Positions 18,093 to 26,628 of a stretch of DNA of 64,000 nucleotides are shown here, one piece after another. The notes under the pieces are model-generated. The model worked only from the letters and a program-made list of their open reading frames with translations, was not told the origin of the DNA and searched no databases. The DNA comes from Hyphomicrobiaceae bacterium (lineage in GTDB: Bacteria > Pseudomonadota > Alphaproteobacteria > Rhizobiales > Hyphomicrobiaceae): NCBI GenBank assembly GCA_022844225.1, contig JALHMC010000001.1:186001-250000 (forward strand). Direction: 5' to 3'. Position numbers and translations under genes: made by a program. Every line of letters starts with the position of its first letter. The first letter of the stretch is position 1.

Positions 18093-18836
18093 TTAGTTCC
18101 TCGCCGTGCGTGTCGAGCCATTGACTACGACAACCTTCGTCCCGACTCCCACACGGCTCGCGAGATCGACCACATGCCTATTGTGCATGCGAAAGCAACC
18201 TGACGACGAGGCGCGTCCGATCGAGCGGGCATCGCTCGTGCCGTGAATCCGATAGAGCGTATTGCCAAGGTAGAGGGCCTTGGCGCCGAGTGGATTACGG
18301 ACGCCGCCGATCATTTTAACCGGAAGCCTCGGGTCGCGTTCGCGCATCTCGGCAGGCGGGTGCCAATCCGGCCAGTTCGCCATGCGGCTGATCTTCTCCG
18401 TGCCCGTCCAGGTGAAGCCTTCCCGGCCAACCGATACAGGATAAACCAATGCCGTCGAAGGCCCTCGCACCAGGTAGAGACGGCGCGCGGCCGTATCGAC
18501 CACGATGGTCCCGGCTGGTTGCCCGGAAGTGTAGCGGACCTCCGTCGGGGCCTGCGGATCGATTGCGGGACGCGGTCCACCATCAAGGACCTGGGGCGCG
18601 GACGGGTTGCCCGTTGGCTCGTCATCGTCGTCGGCAGAGAAAATGCTGCCAAGCGGCGTCAAACTCGCGGGTGCTGCGGAGCCTGGTCGGGCCTTCTTCG
18701 CTTTGGGCGTGGGTGAAGGTGTGCTCGGTCGCGAAGTCTCGAGCAGGCTTCGTTGATACCATGGAGCCCAAGTCTGACCGATAGCAGGCGCAGACATCAT
18801 CACAGTCAAACCGGCGACGACCACAAAACGGTTCAT
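18093..18836 (-). CDS. L,D-transpeptidase (YkuD/ErfK family), paralogue
   Basis: This is the second of a tandem pair. The 247-residue precursor begins MNRFVVVAGLTVMMSAPAIGQ, a Sec signal. A Pro/Lys/Ala-rich linker follows, then a YkuD domain with HGTSDARSIGRASSSGCFRM. From GREGF to the C-terminal KVVVV the domain is nearly identical to its neighbour, pointing to a fairly recent duplication or gene conversion. The track start at 18863 adds nine residues; I chose the ATG at 18836, which has an AGAGGGGG stretch upstream and leads directly into the signal peptide. The differing linkers suggest different placement or partners in the periplasm. Confidence 0.88.
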   Translation of the reverse strand: MNRFVVVAGLTVMMSAPAIGQTWAPWYQRSLLETSRPSTPSPTPKAKKARPGSAAPASLTPLGSIFSADDDDEPTGNPSAPQVLDGGPRPAIDPQAPTEVRYTSGQPAGTIVVDTAARRLYLVRGPSTALVYPVSVGREGFTWTGTEKISRMANWPDWHPPAEMRERDPRLPVKMIGGVRNPLGAKALYLGNTLYRIHGTSDARSIGRASSSGCFRMHNRHVVDLASRVGVGTKVVVVNGSTRTARN

Positions 18837-19248
18837 CAGAGGCCCCCTCTTTCGCGGATACACTTTCGTAATGGATCATCGTCGACCGGGCCTAACCGAT
18901 GGTCGACGTATGGTTACCGGAGACATGTAAGCGGTCCTGCCCGCGGGATGTGTACGCGCGGATGTCGATGGTCGCAGCAGGGCCAACTCGATTTGGGTTC
19001 GCGATGCCCGGCAGCGTGCCTGTGCACCGAGCAGGCCGTCACATGGACAAGGGCCGTTGCGCTCAGTACCAGTACCCGATCGAGCATGCGAAGGCCTGTG
19101 GCGGGCTGGCAGCGGGAGGTTTCCGTTTGAGCGGCGAGGATGACGGTCGGCGCACGACTGAGCGCAGCCAGCGCGCACGACAACACCTGTCCTGGCCACT
19201 CCAGCGCGCAGTCGAGGGCCCATCGCATCGAAGCACCGTCCTGGGCCT
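18837..19248. other. intergenic region without a supported gene
   Basis: This 412-base stretch lies between the second L,D-transpeptidase and the LysE gene. Overlapping ORFs on both strands (18899-19261 plus, 18914-19228 minus) give translations rich in Arg, His, Cys and Ser with no family features and no good ribosome-binding site. I see no repeat or RNA gene. Confidence 0.5.
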
Positions 19249-19908
19249 ATGGTGGGGCTAGGGCTGGTGCCAAATCCTCTCGTCATACCCATCGGATTCC
19301 TGATCGGGGTGCTGATCGCGCTGCCCATCGGGCCGATCAATTTCCTCGGTTTGCAAAGGGCAGCCGAGCGCGGCTTTTTTGGCGGCCTCGCAGCTGGCAT
19401 CGGCATTACGCTCGGCGATGCCATGATCGCCTCGGTGGCGACGTTCGGCGTCAAGGCTCTTAGCGGCGCCGTGGCTCACTATCGCTGGGCGATCCAGATC
19501 GTCGGCGGTATCGCGCTGATCGCGTCCGGGACGAAGCTCTTTTTCTCGCGCAATACATTCCGCAGCGTGCAGGATGCGGCCGACACCACGCTCTCCGACT
19601 ACGCGTGGGACATTCCCAAGCTGGTGATCCTGACGATCACGAACCCCGGGGCTGTCCTGAGCCTCATCGCCATCATCGGTGGGGCGAGTTCGTTCGTCGA
19701 GGTCGAGTCGCGGAGCGATGCGATCGCAATGGTTCTCGCGATCATGGGCGGCAGCTTCTTCTATTGGCTGGTCGTCTCGCACCTGATCAATAGCGTGCGA
19801 CACCGTCTGACGTCTCCCGCAATGCAACGCATCAATCAGCTATCGGGCCTCATTCTGATTGGTTTCGGTTGTCTGCTGATCGGTGAGATGATCTTGAAGC
19901 GGCTCTGA
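19249..19908 (+). CDS. LysE/RhtB-family exporter
   Basis: The 219-residue protein is a predicted inner-membrane exporter of amino acids or small metabolites. It starts with a hydrophobic helix containing the family-type segment GVLIALPIGPINFLGLQRA. About six membrane segments are visible: residues 10-30, 40-65, 72-90, 120-145, 160-180 and 198-216. A short cytoplasmic loop (SRNTFRSVQDAADTTLSDY) lies in the middle, as usual for the family. The exact start is uncertain because several hydrophobic residues precede it and no strong ribosome-binding site is evident. An LLM monooxygenase follows 67 bases later on the same strand. The exported substrate cannot be read from the sequence. Confidence 0.8.
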   Translation: MVGLGLVPNPLVIPIGFLIGVLIALPIGPINFLGLQRAAERGFFGGLAAGIGITLGDAMIASVATFGVKALSGAVAHYRWAIQIVGGIALIASGTKLFFSRNTFRSVQDAADTTLSDYAWDIPKLVILTITNPGAVLSLIAIIGGASSFVEVESRSDAIAMVLAIMGGSFFYWLVVSHLINSVRHRLTSPAMQRINQLSGLILIGFGCLLIGEMILKRL

Positions 19909-19975
19909 CGGGCGTGCGCTGGCGGGCGAATGCTGTCATCGAGCGCGGGTGCCGTCCGATACCGGGGACACACAC

Positions 19976-21334
19976 ATGACGACAGAGATCGTGATCAACG
20001 CCTTCCACATGAACACGGTAGGGCATCAGTCGCCGGGTATGTGGACACATCCCCGCGACCGCGCACGGCATTACACCGATCTCGCCTATTGGGCCAACCT
20101 TGCCCGGACCTTGGAACGCGGAAAGATCGACGCGCTGTTCCTCGCCGACGTGCTGGGGGTCTACGACGTCTATTCCGGAACTCCGGACGCGGCTCTTCGC
20201 TCCGGGGTCCAGGTTCCGGTCAATGATCCTTCGCTGCTCATCCCGGCGATGGCGATGGTGACGGAGAACCTCGGCTTTGGCGTCACATGTACGTTGAGTT
20301 TCGAGCCCCCCTACCCGTTCGCGCGCCGCATGTCGACACTCGATCATCTGACGAAGGGGCGTGTCGGCTGGAACATCGTCACCGGCTATCTCGATAGCGC
20401 TGCGAAGGGCATGGGAGAGCGGGCCCAGGTCGGGCACGACAGGCGCTACGACATCGCCGATGACTACATGCAGGTGGTCTACAAGCTCTGGGAAGGCAGT
20501 TGGGAGGACGACGCGGTCAGGGCCGACAAGGCCGCCCGCGTCTTCGCCGATCCAACGAAAGTCCACCGGGTGTGTCACGACGGTGAGTTCTACAAGCTCG
20601 ATGCAATTCATCTGTGCGAGCCGTCGCCCCAGCGCACGCCGCTGCTTTTCCAGGCGGGCGCCTCCGGGCGTGGACGTCAATTCGCGGGCCAGCACGCTGA
20701 ATGCGTCTTCATCAACGGCCCGACAAAGGCTGCGATCAAGCCTTACGTCACGGGCCTGCGCGAGCAGGCGGTTGCTGCAGGTCGCGATCCGGCGGATCTC
20801 AAGATACTAGCTCTTGCAACACCTATCGTCGGGCGGACAAGCGCCGAGGCACGTGAGAAGCACGCCGAGTATGTGCGGTACGTGAGCCACGAAGGCGCAC
20901 TCGCTCTGATGTCCGGCTGGACTGGGGTCGATCTCTCCAAATACGGCCTCGACGATGTCGTGCGATACGAGAAAACCGACGCCAATCGTTCCGCACTCGA
21001 AAGCTTCACCACCGCGGATCCGGATCGAACCTGGACTGTGCGCGAGATCGCCGAGAAGGTTGCCATCGGCGGGCGCAGTCCCGTGATGGTGGGCTCGGGC
21101 GCGGAGGTGGCAGCAGAGATGATGGCCTGGGTCGACGAGACCGGCATCGACGGCTTCAATCTCGCCTATGTCGTCATGCCGGAAAGCTTCACCGACCTCG
21201 TCGACCTCGTGATTCCCGAGTTGCAGTCACGCGGTCGCTTCAAGACAGCTTACCGTCCCGGCACGCTGCGGGAAAAGCTGTTCGGCGGGGCGCGACTTCC
21301 AAGCAACCACCCGGCTGCAAGGGCGAGGCGGTAG
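19976..21334 (+). CDS. luciferase-like FMN-dependent monooxygenase, NtaA/SnaA/DszA family (LLM-1)
   Basis: The 452-residue protein belongs to the two-component flavin monooxygenases that use FMNH2 from a separate reductase to oxidise xenobiotics, organosulfur compounds or chelators. Family features include NAFHMNTVGHQSPGMWTHP, LARTLERGKIDALFLADVLG, STLDHLTKGRVGWNIVTGY, the MADEYM-type segment DIADDYMQVVYKLWEGSW, and LLFQAGASGRGRQFA. The track start (19949) adds nine residues; GGGG upstream favours the ATG at 19976. It is closest in this window to LLM-4 at 47-48.4 kb. No reductase is adjacent. It follows a LysE-type exporter. Substrate unknown. Confidence 0.9.
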   Translation: MTTEIVINAFHMNTVGHQSPGMWTHPRDRARHYTDLAYWANLARTLERGKIDALFLADVLGVYDVYSGTPDAALRSGVQVPVNDPSLLIPAMAMVTENLGFGVTCTLSFEPPYPFARRMSTLDHLTKGRVGWNIVTGYLDSAAKGMGERAQVGHDRRYDIADDYMQVVYKLWEGSWEDDAVRADKAARVFADPTKVHRVCHDGEFYKLDAIHLCEPSPQRTPLLFQAGASGRGRQFAGQHAECVFINGPTKAAIKPYVTGLREQAVAAGRDPADLKILALATPIVGRTSAEAREKHAEYVRYVSHEGALALMSGWTGVDLSKYGLDDVVRYEKTDANRSALESFTTADPDRTWTVREIAEKVAIGGRSPVMVGSGAEVAAEMMAWVDETGIDGFNLAYVVMPESFTDLVDLVIPELQSRGRFKTAYRPGTLREKLFGGARLPSNHPAARARR

Positions 21335-21348
21335 CCGGCAATCGAGGG

Positions 21349-22932
21349 TTATTGCGTCAGTCGGATGGCCGAGAGCTTCATGGCGATATCGGTGAATGCC
21401 GCATAGAGCTGCTGCACGTTGAGCGTATTGTAGAAGTGGGAGATGTCCGTGCCGCACGCCCTCAACGTCTGCTCGGCGATGGCGCGCTCGGCGGCTGGTA
21501 GCTGATCCAGCGCGAGCCCCACGGTGAAGACCTCAATGCCTTTGGCTTTCATGCCAGAGCACAATTGGAGAGCATAGTTGGAGACCGTCTGCTGCGACAC
21601 TTCCTTGGCACTGCGGAAAGTGTTGTAGCCGCCGTCCGTCATCAGGACTGCAACTTTTCGCAGCTCAGGCGCACCATTCGGCCGTTTGCTCGTCAACATC
21701 GAGTAAGGCGCAGGCGCACTCGCGCCTGAGAAGATAGACTGCCACTCCGGTGAAAGCATGTACCAAGCCCAGGCCGTGCCCAGCGCACCGGCCGTCGCGC
21801 CATAGGCCTCAAGGCCATCGATACTGGCCATTAGCGTCGACCTGTCCGACGTCAGCGGCACGATCTCGTTGGCCTCGGCGACGTCGGCGCAGCCATAACT
21901 CGCGTAATTCCACTGGTAGGAAGGGTCCGCAGCGCTGGCCCCGAGGTAGCTCGCCGCCGCCGCTCCGCTGCTGTCCCAGCCCCGAGTCATCCTGGTTCCG
22001 TCATGCGCATTCAGCCACGCGCCGGCGCCCGGCGCACGATCTGTCGCGTCGATCTGACCGGTCGCTTCATAAAATCTGTCAGTGACACAGGGCATGATGG
22101 GCAACGCGCTCACGTACTGCGTTACCGCGGATGTGCAAGTCCAATTGCCTGCCGATTCGCTGCCGCCACTACCCGTGCTCGATGAGCAATAGTTCATCCA
22201 GCCGCTCCATGTGGGAGGGAGCCCGGTCAGCGCGCTCATCCGCGCTCCACCACCATTGTTCGGGCCAACCCGGACACGCGTCGAAAACGGCATGACGGCG
22301 ACTTTGGAGGTCAGGTGCGATTGATCATCGGAGACGACGATCTCGACAAGCCGCTTCGCCGCCTCTTTAAGCCCCGTGAGCTTGGTTCCGCTCGTACAGG
22401 GGCCAACACCGTCATCGCACATCGATCCGGTCACATCGAGCATCACGGCAACTTCGATATTGCTGCCGCCCGAACCGCCAACCGTGACCGACGCCGACGC
22501 GAGCTTCGCTCCAGAGACAGCAACCACAGACATTTCGGCAATGCCCGCCACCTGGAGCAGTGTGGTCCCGATCATAGCCGTACCGGTCGCGTCGATGGCC
22601 TTGCCATCTGACGATACAGCAAATGCAACGTCGTCCCGCAACAGCGTGGGCGCGCCCTGCAAATTGCTTACATACGTCCTTCGGGCCACGTCGAGTGCTT
22701 CGGCCGGCGAATCTGGATCGAGTTGCAGAGATCGCGCACCGGCGAGAACAGCCGCGTCTATGGCGGCACTGACCGCGGACCGTGCCAGAAACAACCGTCC
22801 CGTATCGACAGCAATTCCTGCGGCCAGAAACAGCAGCGACGCCGAGACAGCAAAGATAATGAGCACCGTGCCGCGGTCGTCCCTCGCGAACCTCTGAACA
22901 ATACGATGCGAATGAAGTCTGGGTGCAGGCAT
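21349..22932 (-). CDS. TadG-like protein with von Willebrand factor A domain
   Basis: The 527-residue protein has a basic N-terminus and DDRGTVLIIFAVSASLLFLAAGIAVD, the TadE/TadG anchor pattern, followed by ARSAVSAAIDAAVLAGA. A VWA domain begins near residue 170 with the metal-ion motif DVTGSM, and a later LMTDGGYNTF segment fits the fold. It has an aromatic, Ser/Gly-rich surface region. The track start is a TTG at 22959; the ATG at 22932 seems at least as good. It converges with LLM-1 across 14 bases. No tad secretion or pilin genes are nearby, so it is an orphan like the 3.4-4.7 kb gene. A role in surface attachment is possible but unproven. Confidence 0.8.
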   Translation of the reverse strand: MPAPRLHSHRIVQRFARDDRGTVLIIFAVSASLLFLAAGIAVDTGRLFLARSAVSAAIDAAVLAGARSLQLDPDSPAEALDVARRTYVSNLQGAPTLLRDDVAFAVSSDGKAIDATGTAMIGTTLLQVAGIAEMSVVAVSGAKLASASVTVGGSGGSNIEVAVMLDVTGSMCDDGVGPCTSGTKLTGLKEAAKRLVEIVVSDDQSHLTSKVAVMPFSTRVRVGPNNGGGARMSALTGLPPTWSGWMNYCSSSTGSGGSESAGNWTCTSAVTQYVSALPIMPCVTDRFYEATGQIDATDRAPGAGAWLNAHDGTRMTRGWDSSGAAAASYLGASAADPSYQWNYASYGCADVAEANEIVPLTSDRSTLMASIDGLEAYGATAGALGTAWAWYMLSPEWQSIFSGASAPAPYSMLTSKRPNGAPELRKVAVLMTDGGYNTFRSAKEVSQQTVSNYALQLCSGMKAKGIEVFTVGLALDQLPAAERAIAEQTLRACGTDISHFYNTLNVQQLYAAFTDIAMKLSAIRLTQ

Positions 22933-23099
22933 TCCCGACAGTATCCCGAGTTGACGCAAGATCGTTGGCTGACCTCGGCAACGTACGATTTACCTGTCAA
23001 CGCAACGTCGACGTTTCCTCCGAATCCAGATTATCCGAATTAGGTGTTTGGCAAGGCTACGCGGCCGGACAGCGCCTAAGCTCCTCGCCCCCCGCGTCG

Positions 23100-24455
23100 T
23101 CACATCCGCCAGTCACCCCGACGCGCCATCGGCAAACCGAGGTTCTCGCGAAGCGTCGTTCCACGATAATCTTTGTGGTAAACGCCGCGGCGCTGCAGCT
23201 CCGGAACGACAAGGCGCACGAAATCCTCATAGCCGCCAGGCATCTCGGTGGTGGCGAGTACGTAACCGTCGCATGCGCGGCCCTTGAACCAGGCCTCCAT
23301 CTCGTCCGCCACATCCTTAGGCGTGCCTTTGAAGATCGGAGCCTCGCGCAATCGACCCCGGCCTGAATGCTCGACGAAATCTCGAGTCGTCGGGTTCTTT
23401 TTGCCGGAGTTGGCGATGACACGGTCCCGCATACCGTGCATTCCCGTGAGCTGTGCGAGCTCCTGGTCCGAGAACGGCTCATCCATGGGCTTCGATCCGA
23501 AGTCGAAATTGATCGCCTCCGAAAGCAGCGCGAGCGTATCGATCGGGCGAGCAAGGCTATCGGAGATCGCGAATTTCTCCTCGGCCATGGCGCGCGTTTC
23601 GCCGACGAAAACGTAGCAGGCCGGCGCGATCACGACCTTCTCCGGGTCGCGACCAGCCGCTGCAATCGCGCCCTTGACCTCGGCGTAATTGGCCTTGGCG
23701 TGCTCGATATTGCGCACCGAACAAAAGATCAGCTCGGCCCAACGGGCGGCGAACTGCTTGCCACGGCCGGACTGACCGGCTTGGATGATGACAGGCCGTC
23801 CCTGCGGCGTCCACGGCACGGTGAAGGGGCCACGCGACTGGTAGTATCTGCCTTTGTGATCGAGCCGGTGGACCTTCTTGCCGTCGGCGAAGCGACCCTC
23901 CTTGTCGACGATCAACGCGTCGGGTTCCCACGTGTCCCAGTGACCGAGCACGACCTCCATGAACTCGTCGGCCATGTCGTATCGGTGGTCGTGATCGACA
24001 TGGGTGTCGCGGCCGAAGTTCAAAGCCTCACCGTCGTTGACGGAGGTCACGACATTCCAAGCGGCGCGACCGCCGATCATGTGATCCACCGTTCCCCAGG
24101 CCCGGGCGATGTGGAACGGCTCGAAATACGTCGTCGACCCGGTGCCGCCGATACCCAACTTCGTCGACGCCAGCCCCATAACCGTCATGATGGTGGTCAC
24201 GTCGAGCTTGACCACACGAACGCCGCCTTCAACTGCCTCGACGTGGTCGTTCTTGTAGCGATCCGGCATTGCGAGACGGTCGTCGAAGAATGCAACGTGG
24301 AACTTCCCTTCCTCCAGAACGCGGGCCATCCGCTGGAAATAGGCGGGTGTCAGGAAATCGCTGTGCGACGACGGGTGCCGCCAGGAGCCCGTGTAGTTCG
24401 AGCAGTTTTGCGCCTGCATGAAAGCGATCATCGTGATTTGGCGGGGATCGGACAT
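23100..24455 (-). CDS. luciferase-like FMN-dependent monooxygenase, NtaA/SnaA/DszA family (LLM-2)
   Basis: This 451-residue flavin monooxygenase of the NtaA type has FMQAQNCSNYTGSWRHPSS, LEEGKFHVAFFDDRLAMPD, GTVDHMIGGRAAWNVVTSVN, YDMADEFMEVVLGHWDTW and VIIQAGQSGRGKQFAARWAE. It is clearly the paralogue of LLM-3 at 37.8-39.2 kb; both share the QAQNCSNY start and the C-terminal RGVYHKDY/RGLHQKDY end. The track ORF adds five residues; GGAG nine bases before the ATG at 24455 decides the start. An MBL-fold hydrolase gene lies immediately upstream (90 bases) on the same strand and is probably cotranscribed. A flavin reductase is not adjacent. Substrate unknown. Confidence 0.9.
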   Translation of the reverse strand: MSDPRQITMIAFMQAQNCSNYTGSWRHPSSHSDFLTPAYFQRMARVLEEGKFHVAFFDDRLAMPDRYKNDHVEAVEGGVRVVKLDVTTIMTVMGLASTKLGIGGTGSTTYFEPFHIARAWGTVDHMIGGRAAWNVVTSVNDGEALNFGRDTHVDHDHRYDMADEFMEVVLGHWDTWEPDALIVDKEGRFADGKKVHRLDHKGRYYQSRGPFTVPWTPQGRPVIIQAGQSGRGKQFAARWAELIFCSVRNIEHAKANYAEVKGAIAAAGRDPEKVVIAPACYVFVGETRAMAEEKFAISDSLARPIDTLALLSEAINFDFGSKPMDEPFSDQELAQLTGMHGMRDRVIANSGKKNPTTRDFVEHSGRGRLREAPIFKGTPKDVADEMEAWFKGRACDGYVLATTEMPGGYEDFVRLVVPELQRRGVYHKDYRGTTLRENLGLPMARRGDWRM

Positions 24456-24545
24456 CGGCGTGCTCCACAATTGAATTCAATTTCCTCCCATTGCACTGCC
24501 CCCAGAGGGAAGAAGCTCAGGGTGATGGGAGAAAGATGACCCGCC

Positions 24546-25352
24546 CTACCACTTCGGCGGAAGGTCGAGGCGGAGGATCTGGCCATCCATGCCCGGGCCA
24601 GCGGGCGGATATGCCTTGGTGACGCGCGCATCGTGGCCGGGGATCAGGAGGTCGCGATGGCCCGCCATCTGATTTATCGATCGGTAACCCTCGATCATGT
24701 CAGCGAGGTCGTAGAAGATCGCAAAGGGGCGCTCGAAATCGGTCTCGTCGAAGACATGCACGGCGTCGGAGGCAAGCACCACCCATCCGCGCTTGGTGTG
24801 CACGCGCACGATCGCCTGACCCCGTGCGTGACCACCGACAAGGATGAACTCGATACCCGGCGCGATCTCGACGTCGCCGTCATGGAAGACCATCCGGTCG
24901 GCATAGACGAGATCGATCAGTTGTTTAACGTCGTCTGGATGATAGGCGAGGCGGAATGGCTTCATGGTCATATCGCGACCGGTGACGTGGATCATCTCCT
25001 CGTCCTGGATATGGAATCGCGCCTTCTTGTAGTCCTCCAGGGTGCCGACGTGATCGAAATGAGCGTGCGTCAGGATCACGTCCGGTTCAGAGGCCGCATC
25101 GATACCGATTCGAGCCAGAGCCTCCGAAGGGCGACACAGGAAATCGTAATCGCGGCCCATACGTTTGGCCTGTACTGACGTCATTCCGGTGTCGATGATC
25201 CAGTTTCGACCGTTACCTTTCAGCGCATACGTGAAGAAATCGAGCCCCTGTATCATCTTGCCATGCTGGCCGCCGATGAACATGTGGCCTTCGTCGCGAA
25301 GATCCTGCTTGGCATAGCGGATGGCGTAGATCTCATATGTGGGCAGGGTCAT
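24546..25352 (-). CDS. MBL-fold hydrolase, N-acyl homoserine lactonase-like
   Basis: The 268-residue metallo-beta-lactamase-fold enzyme has the zinc motif THAHFDHVG near residue 115. WIIDTGM is upstream, and a later ligand region VLASDAVHV and LIPGHDARV follow. The overall arrangement resembles AttM/AiiA-type lactonases, which open lactone rings. It heads a probable two-gene transcript with LLM-2. A pairing of Baeyer-Villiger-like or other flavin oxidation with lactone or ester hydrolysis would make sense, but this is inference. A comparable MBL gene accompanies LLM-3, although it belongs to a different subtype with a Tat signal. Confidence 0.83.
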   Translation of the reverse strand: MTLPTYEIYAIRYAKQDLRDEGHMFIGGQHGKMIQGLDFFTYALKGNGRNWIIDTGMTSVQAKRMGRDYDFLCRPSEALARIGIDAASEPDVILTHAHFDHVGTLEDYKKARFHIQDEEMIHVTGRDMTMKPFRLAYHPDDVKQLIDLVYADRMVFHDGDVEIAPGIEFILVGGHARGQAIVRVHTKRGWVVLASDAVHVFDETDFERPFAIFYDLADMIEGYRSINQMAGHRDLLIPGHDARVTKAYPPAGPGMDGQILRLDLPPKW

Positions 25353-25473
25353 GGGCTCGCTCCGGGCGTACTTCAGATATGTCCGGACAACCTTATAGCG
25401 CCCTTCACCGTCACGACCAGGGACATCGCAGCGCGGCCCCGCCGAATTGCGACAAGCCGCCTGCGCAGACGCC

Positions 25474-26361
25474 TCACCTCTTCGGCAAGGTTGTCGACGC
25501 CGCCCGTTCGACTGGCGGCTTCGATGATGATTTCGGTTTGACGCCGCAGCGCTCCATCGGCAAGGCGGTCGTCAGCCAACCGTTCTTCCCGACACCGACG
25601 ACATATCGGCGACAAGCGGGAGAGATTCCGGGCACGAAGTGAATCCGGAATCGCGCGATCCCGGGCTTCGGCTGTGTCGGCCAGACGAGAACGGCGTCGT
25701 CCGGCGTCTCCGCAATCGCCTTCTTGATGGCTGTGGCTGCATTCTTGAAGTCGGTCGCGGTCAGGCTCTGGAGCAAAGCCCGGGACAAATCGGGATGCAG
25801 GCCCACTGCCTCGGCTCGCTTCTGGATCGGATCGGTCAGCGGGGGTAATGGAGGCAGGGGCGCGGGCTTCTCGATCTCGGCGGGCTTTGCGGCCGTTTCA
25901 TCGATCTGTTCGGCTGGTGGTGGCGCTGCCTCAGCCTCCGCGCGAGCGACATCCTTGATCACCAGATCGCTGGTCGCGCCCAAGACAACCCGGCCGGCAG
26001 ATTCGATCACGGCTGAATCGAGTAGCTGCAACGGGGCGAGCGAAAGTGGCGGCGTCGGCAATTCTGCCGGACGAGAGATCGGGTGCCACTCGCTCAGCAT
26101 CGCCTCTCCCCAGGATGCGGCCGATGTCAGTCGTTTCGATGCCCAGTCCCAGGTTCCCTCGGGATCGGTGGCGCAGGCCCAGCCTCCGCCGCCAAGTGCG
26201 AGCAAGGCAACGGCGCGCAACCACCATCGCTTCCGCTTCGGCGCGATCGGCGCACCGACACGCTCCTCAGGAGCGAGTTCCCAGCGCAGACGATCGGAAT
26301 GTTCACGAAACAGGGCTGCTGAAGACGGCGTCTCGGCCGACACGTACGCGCGGGTTGTCAT
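25474..26361 (-). CDS. membrane-anchored hypothetical protein
   Basis: I do not recognise the family. The 295-residue protein has a basic cytoplasmic head, then a single membrane segment (about 50-64, WLRAVALLALGGGGWACA). An Ala/Pro/Glu-rich linker follows (PPPAEQIDETAAKPAEIEKPAPLPPLPPL, read in pieces). The C-terminal domain, from about 195, has VGLHPDLSRALLQSLTATDFKNAATAIKKAIAETPDDAVLVWP and a short segment with two cysteines (SPACRRY, MERCGV). The track start at 26433 adds 24 residues; GAGGTGGGT directly before the ATG at 26361 is a better site. It lies upstream of the MBL/LLM-2 pair on the same strand with a 121-base gap, so shared regulation is uncertain. Confidence 0.7.
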   Translation of the reverse strand: MTTRAYVSAETPSSAALFREHSDRLRWELAPEERVGAPIAPKRKRWWLRAVALLALGGGGWACATDPEGTWDWASKRLTSAASWGEAMLSEWHPISRPAELPTPPLSLAPLQLLDSAVIESAGRVVLGATSDLVIKDVARAEAEAAPPPAEQIDETAAKPAEIEKPAPLPPLPPLTDPIQKRAEAVGLHPDLSRALLQSLTATDFKNAATAIKKAIAETPDDAVLVWPTQPKPGIARFRIHFVPGISPACRRYVVGVGKNGWLTTALPMERCGVKPKSSSKPPVERAASTTLPKR

Positions 26362-26628
26362 ACCCACCTCACTCTCGTTATACGATCGACATCGATGGCC
26401 CGCAGATTGACGGCTCGGCAAAATTCCCGGCAAAAAGAAGGCGATAGACGTTCACTCCGACGCATTCGCCGGCCACGTGAGCGAAGTGCTGCGGTTCGCC
26501 GCAGATGTGCTCGTGAAGATCGCTGGGGTTGCGGCCTTCGACTGACGACAGTTCGCTCTTCGAGTTCGTGGAGAGGCGTGCAACGCTGGCGGTCATTCAC
26601 CCAGCTCCTGACACAGACCCGATGGCCC

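Noticed and set aside
18899-19261. Overlapping ORFs on both strands in the 18.8-19.2 kb gap
   Set aside because: Translations are Arg/His/Cys-rich without family features or export signals, and the plus-strand ORF runs into the LysE gene.
26395-26628. 78-residue N-terminal extension of the MFS protein
   Set aside because: It is Arg/Ser-rich and not hydrophobic, while the family starts at the first helix; the ATG at 26629 fits.
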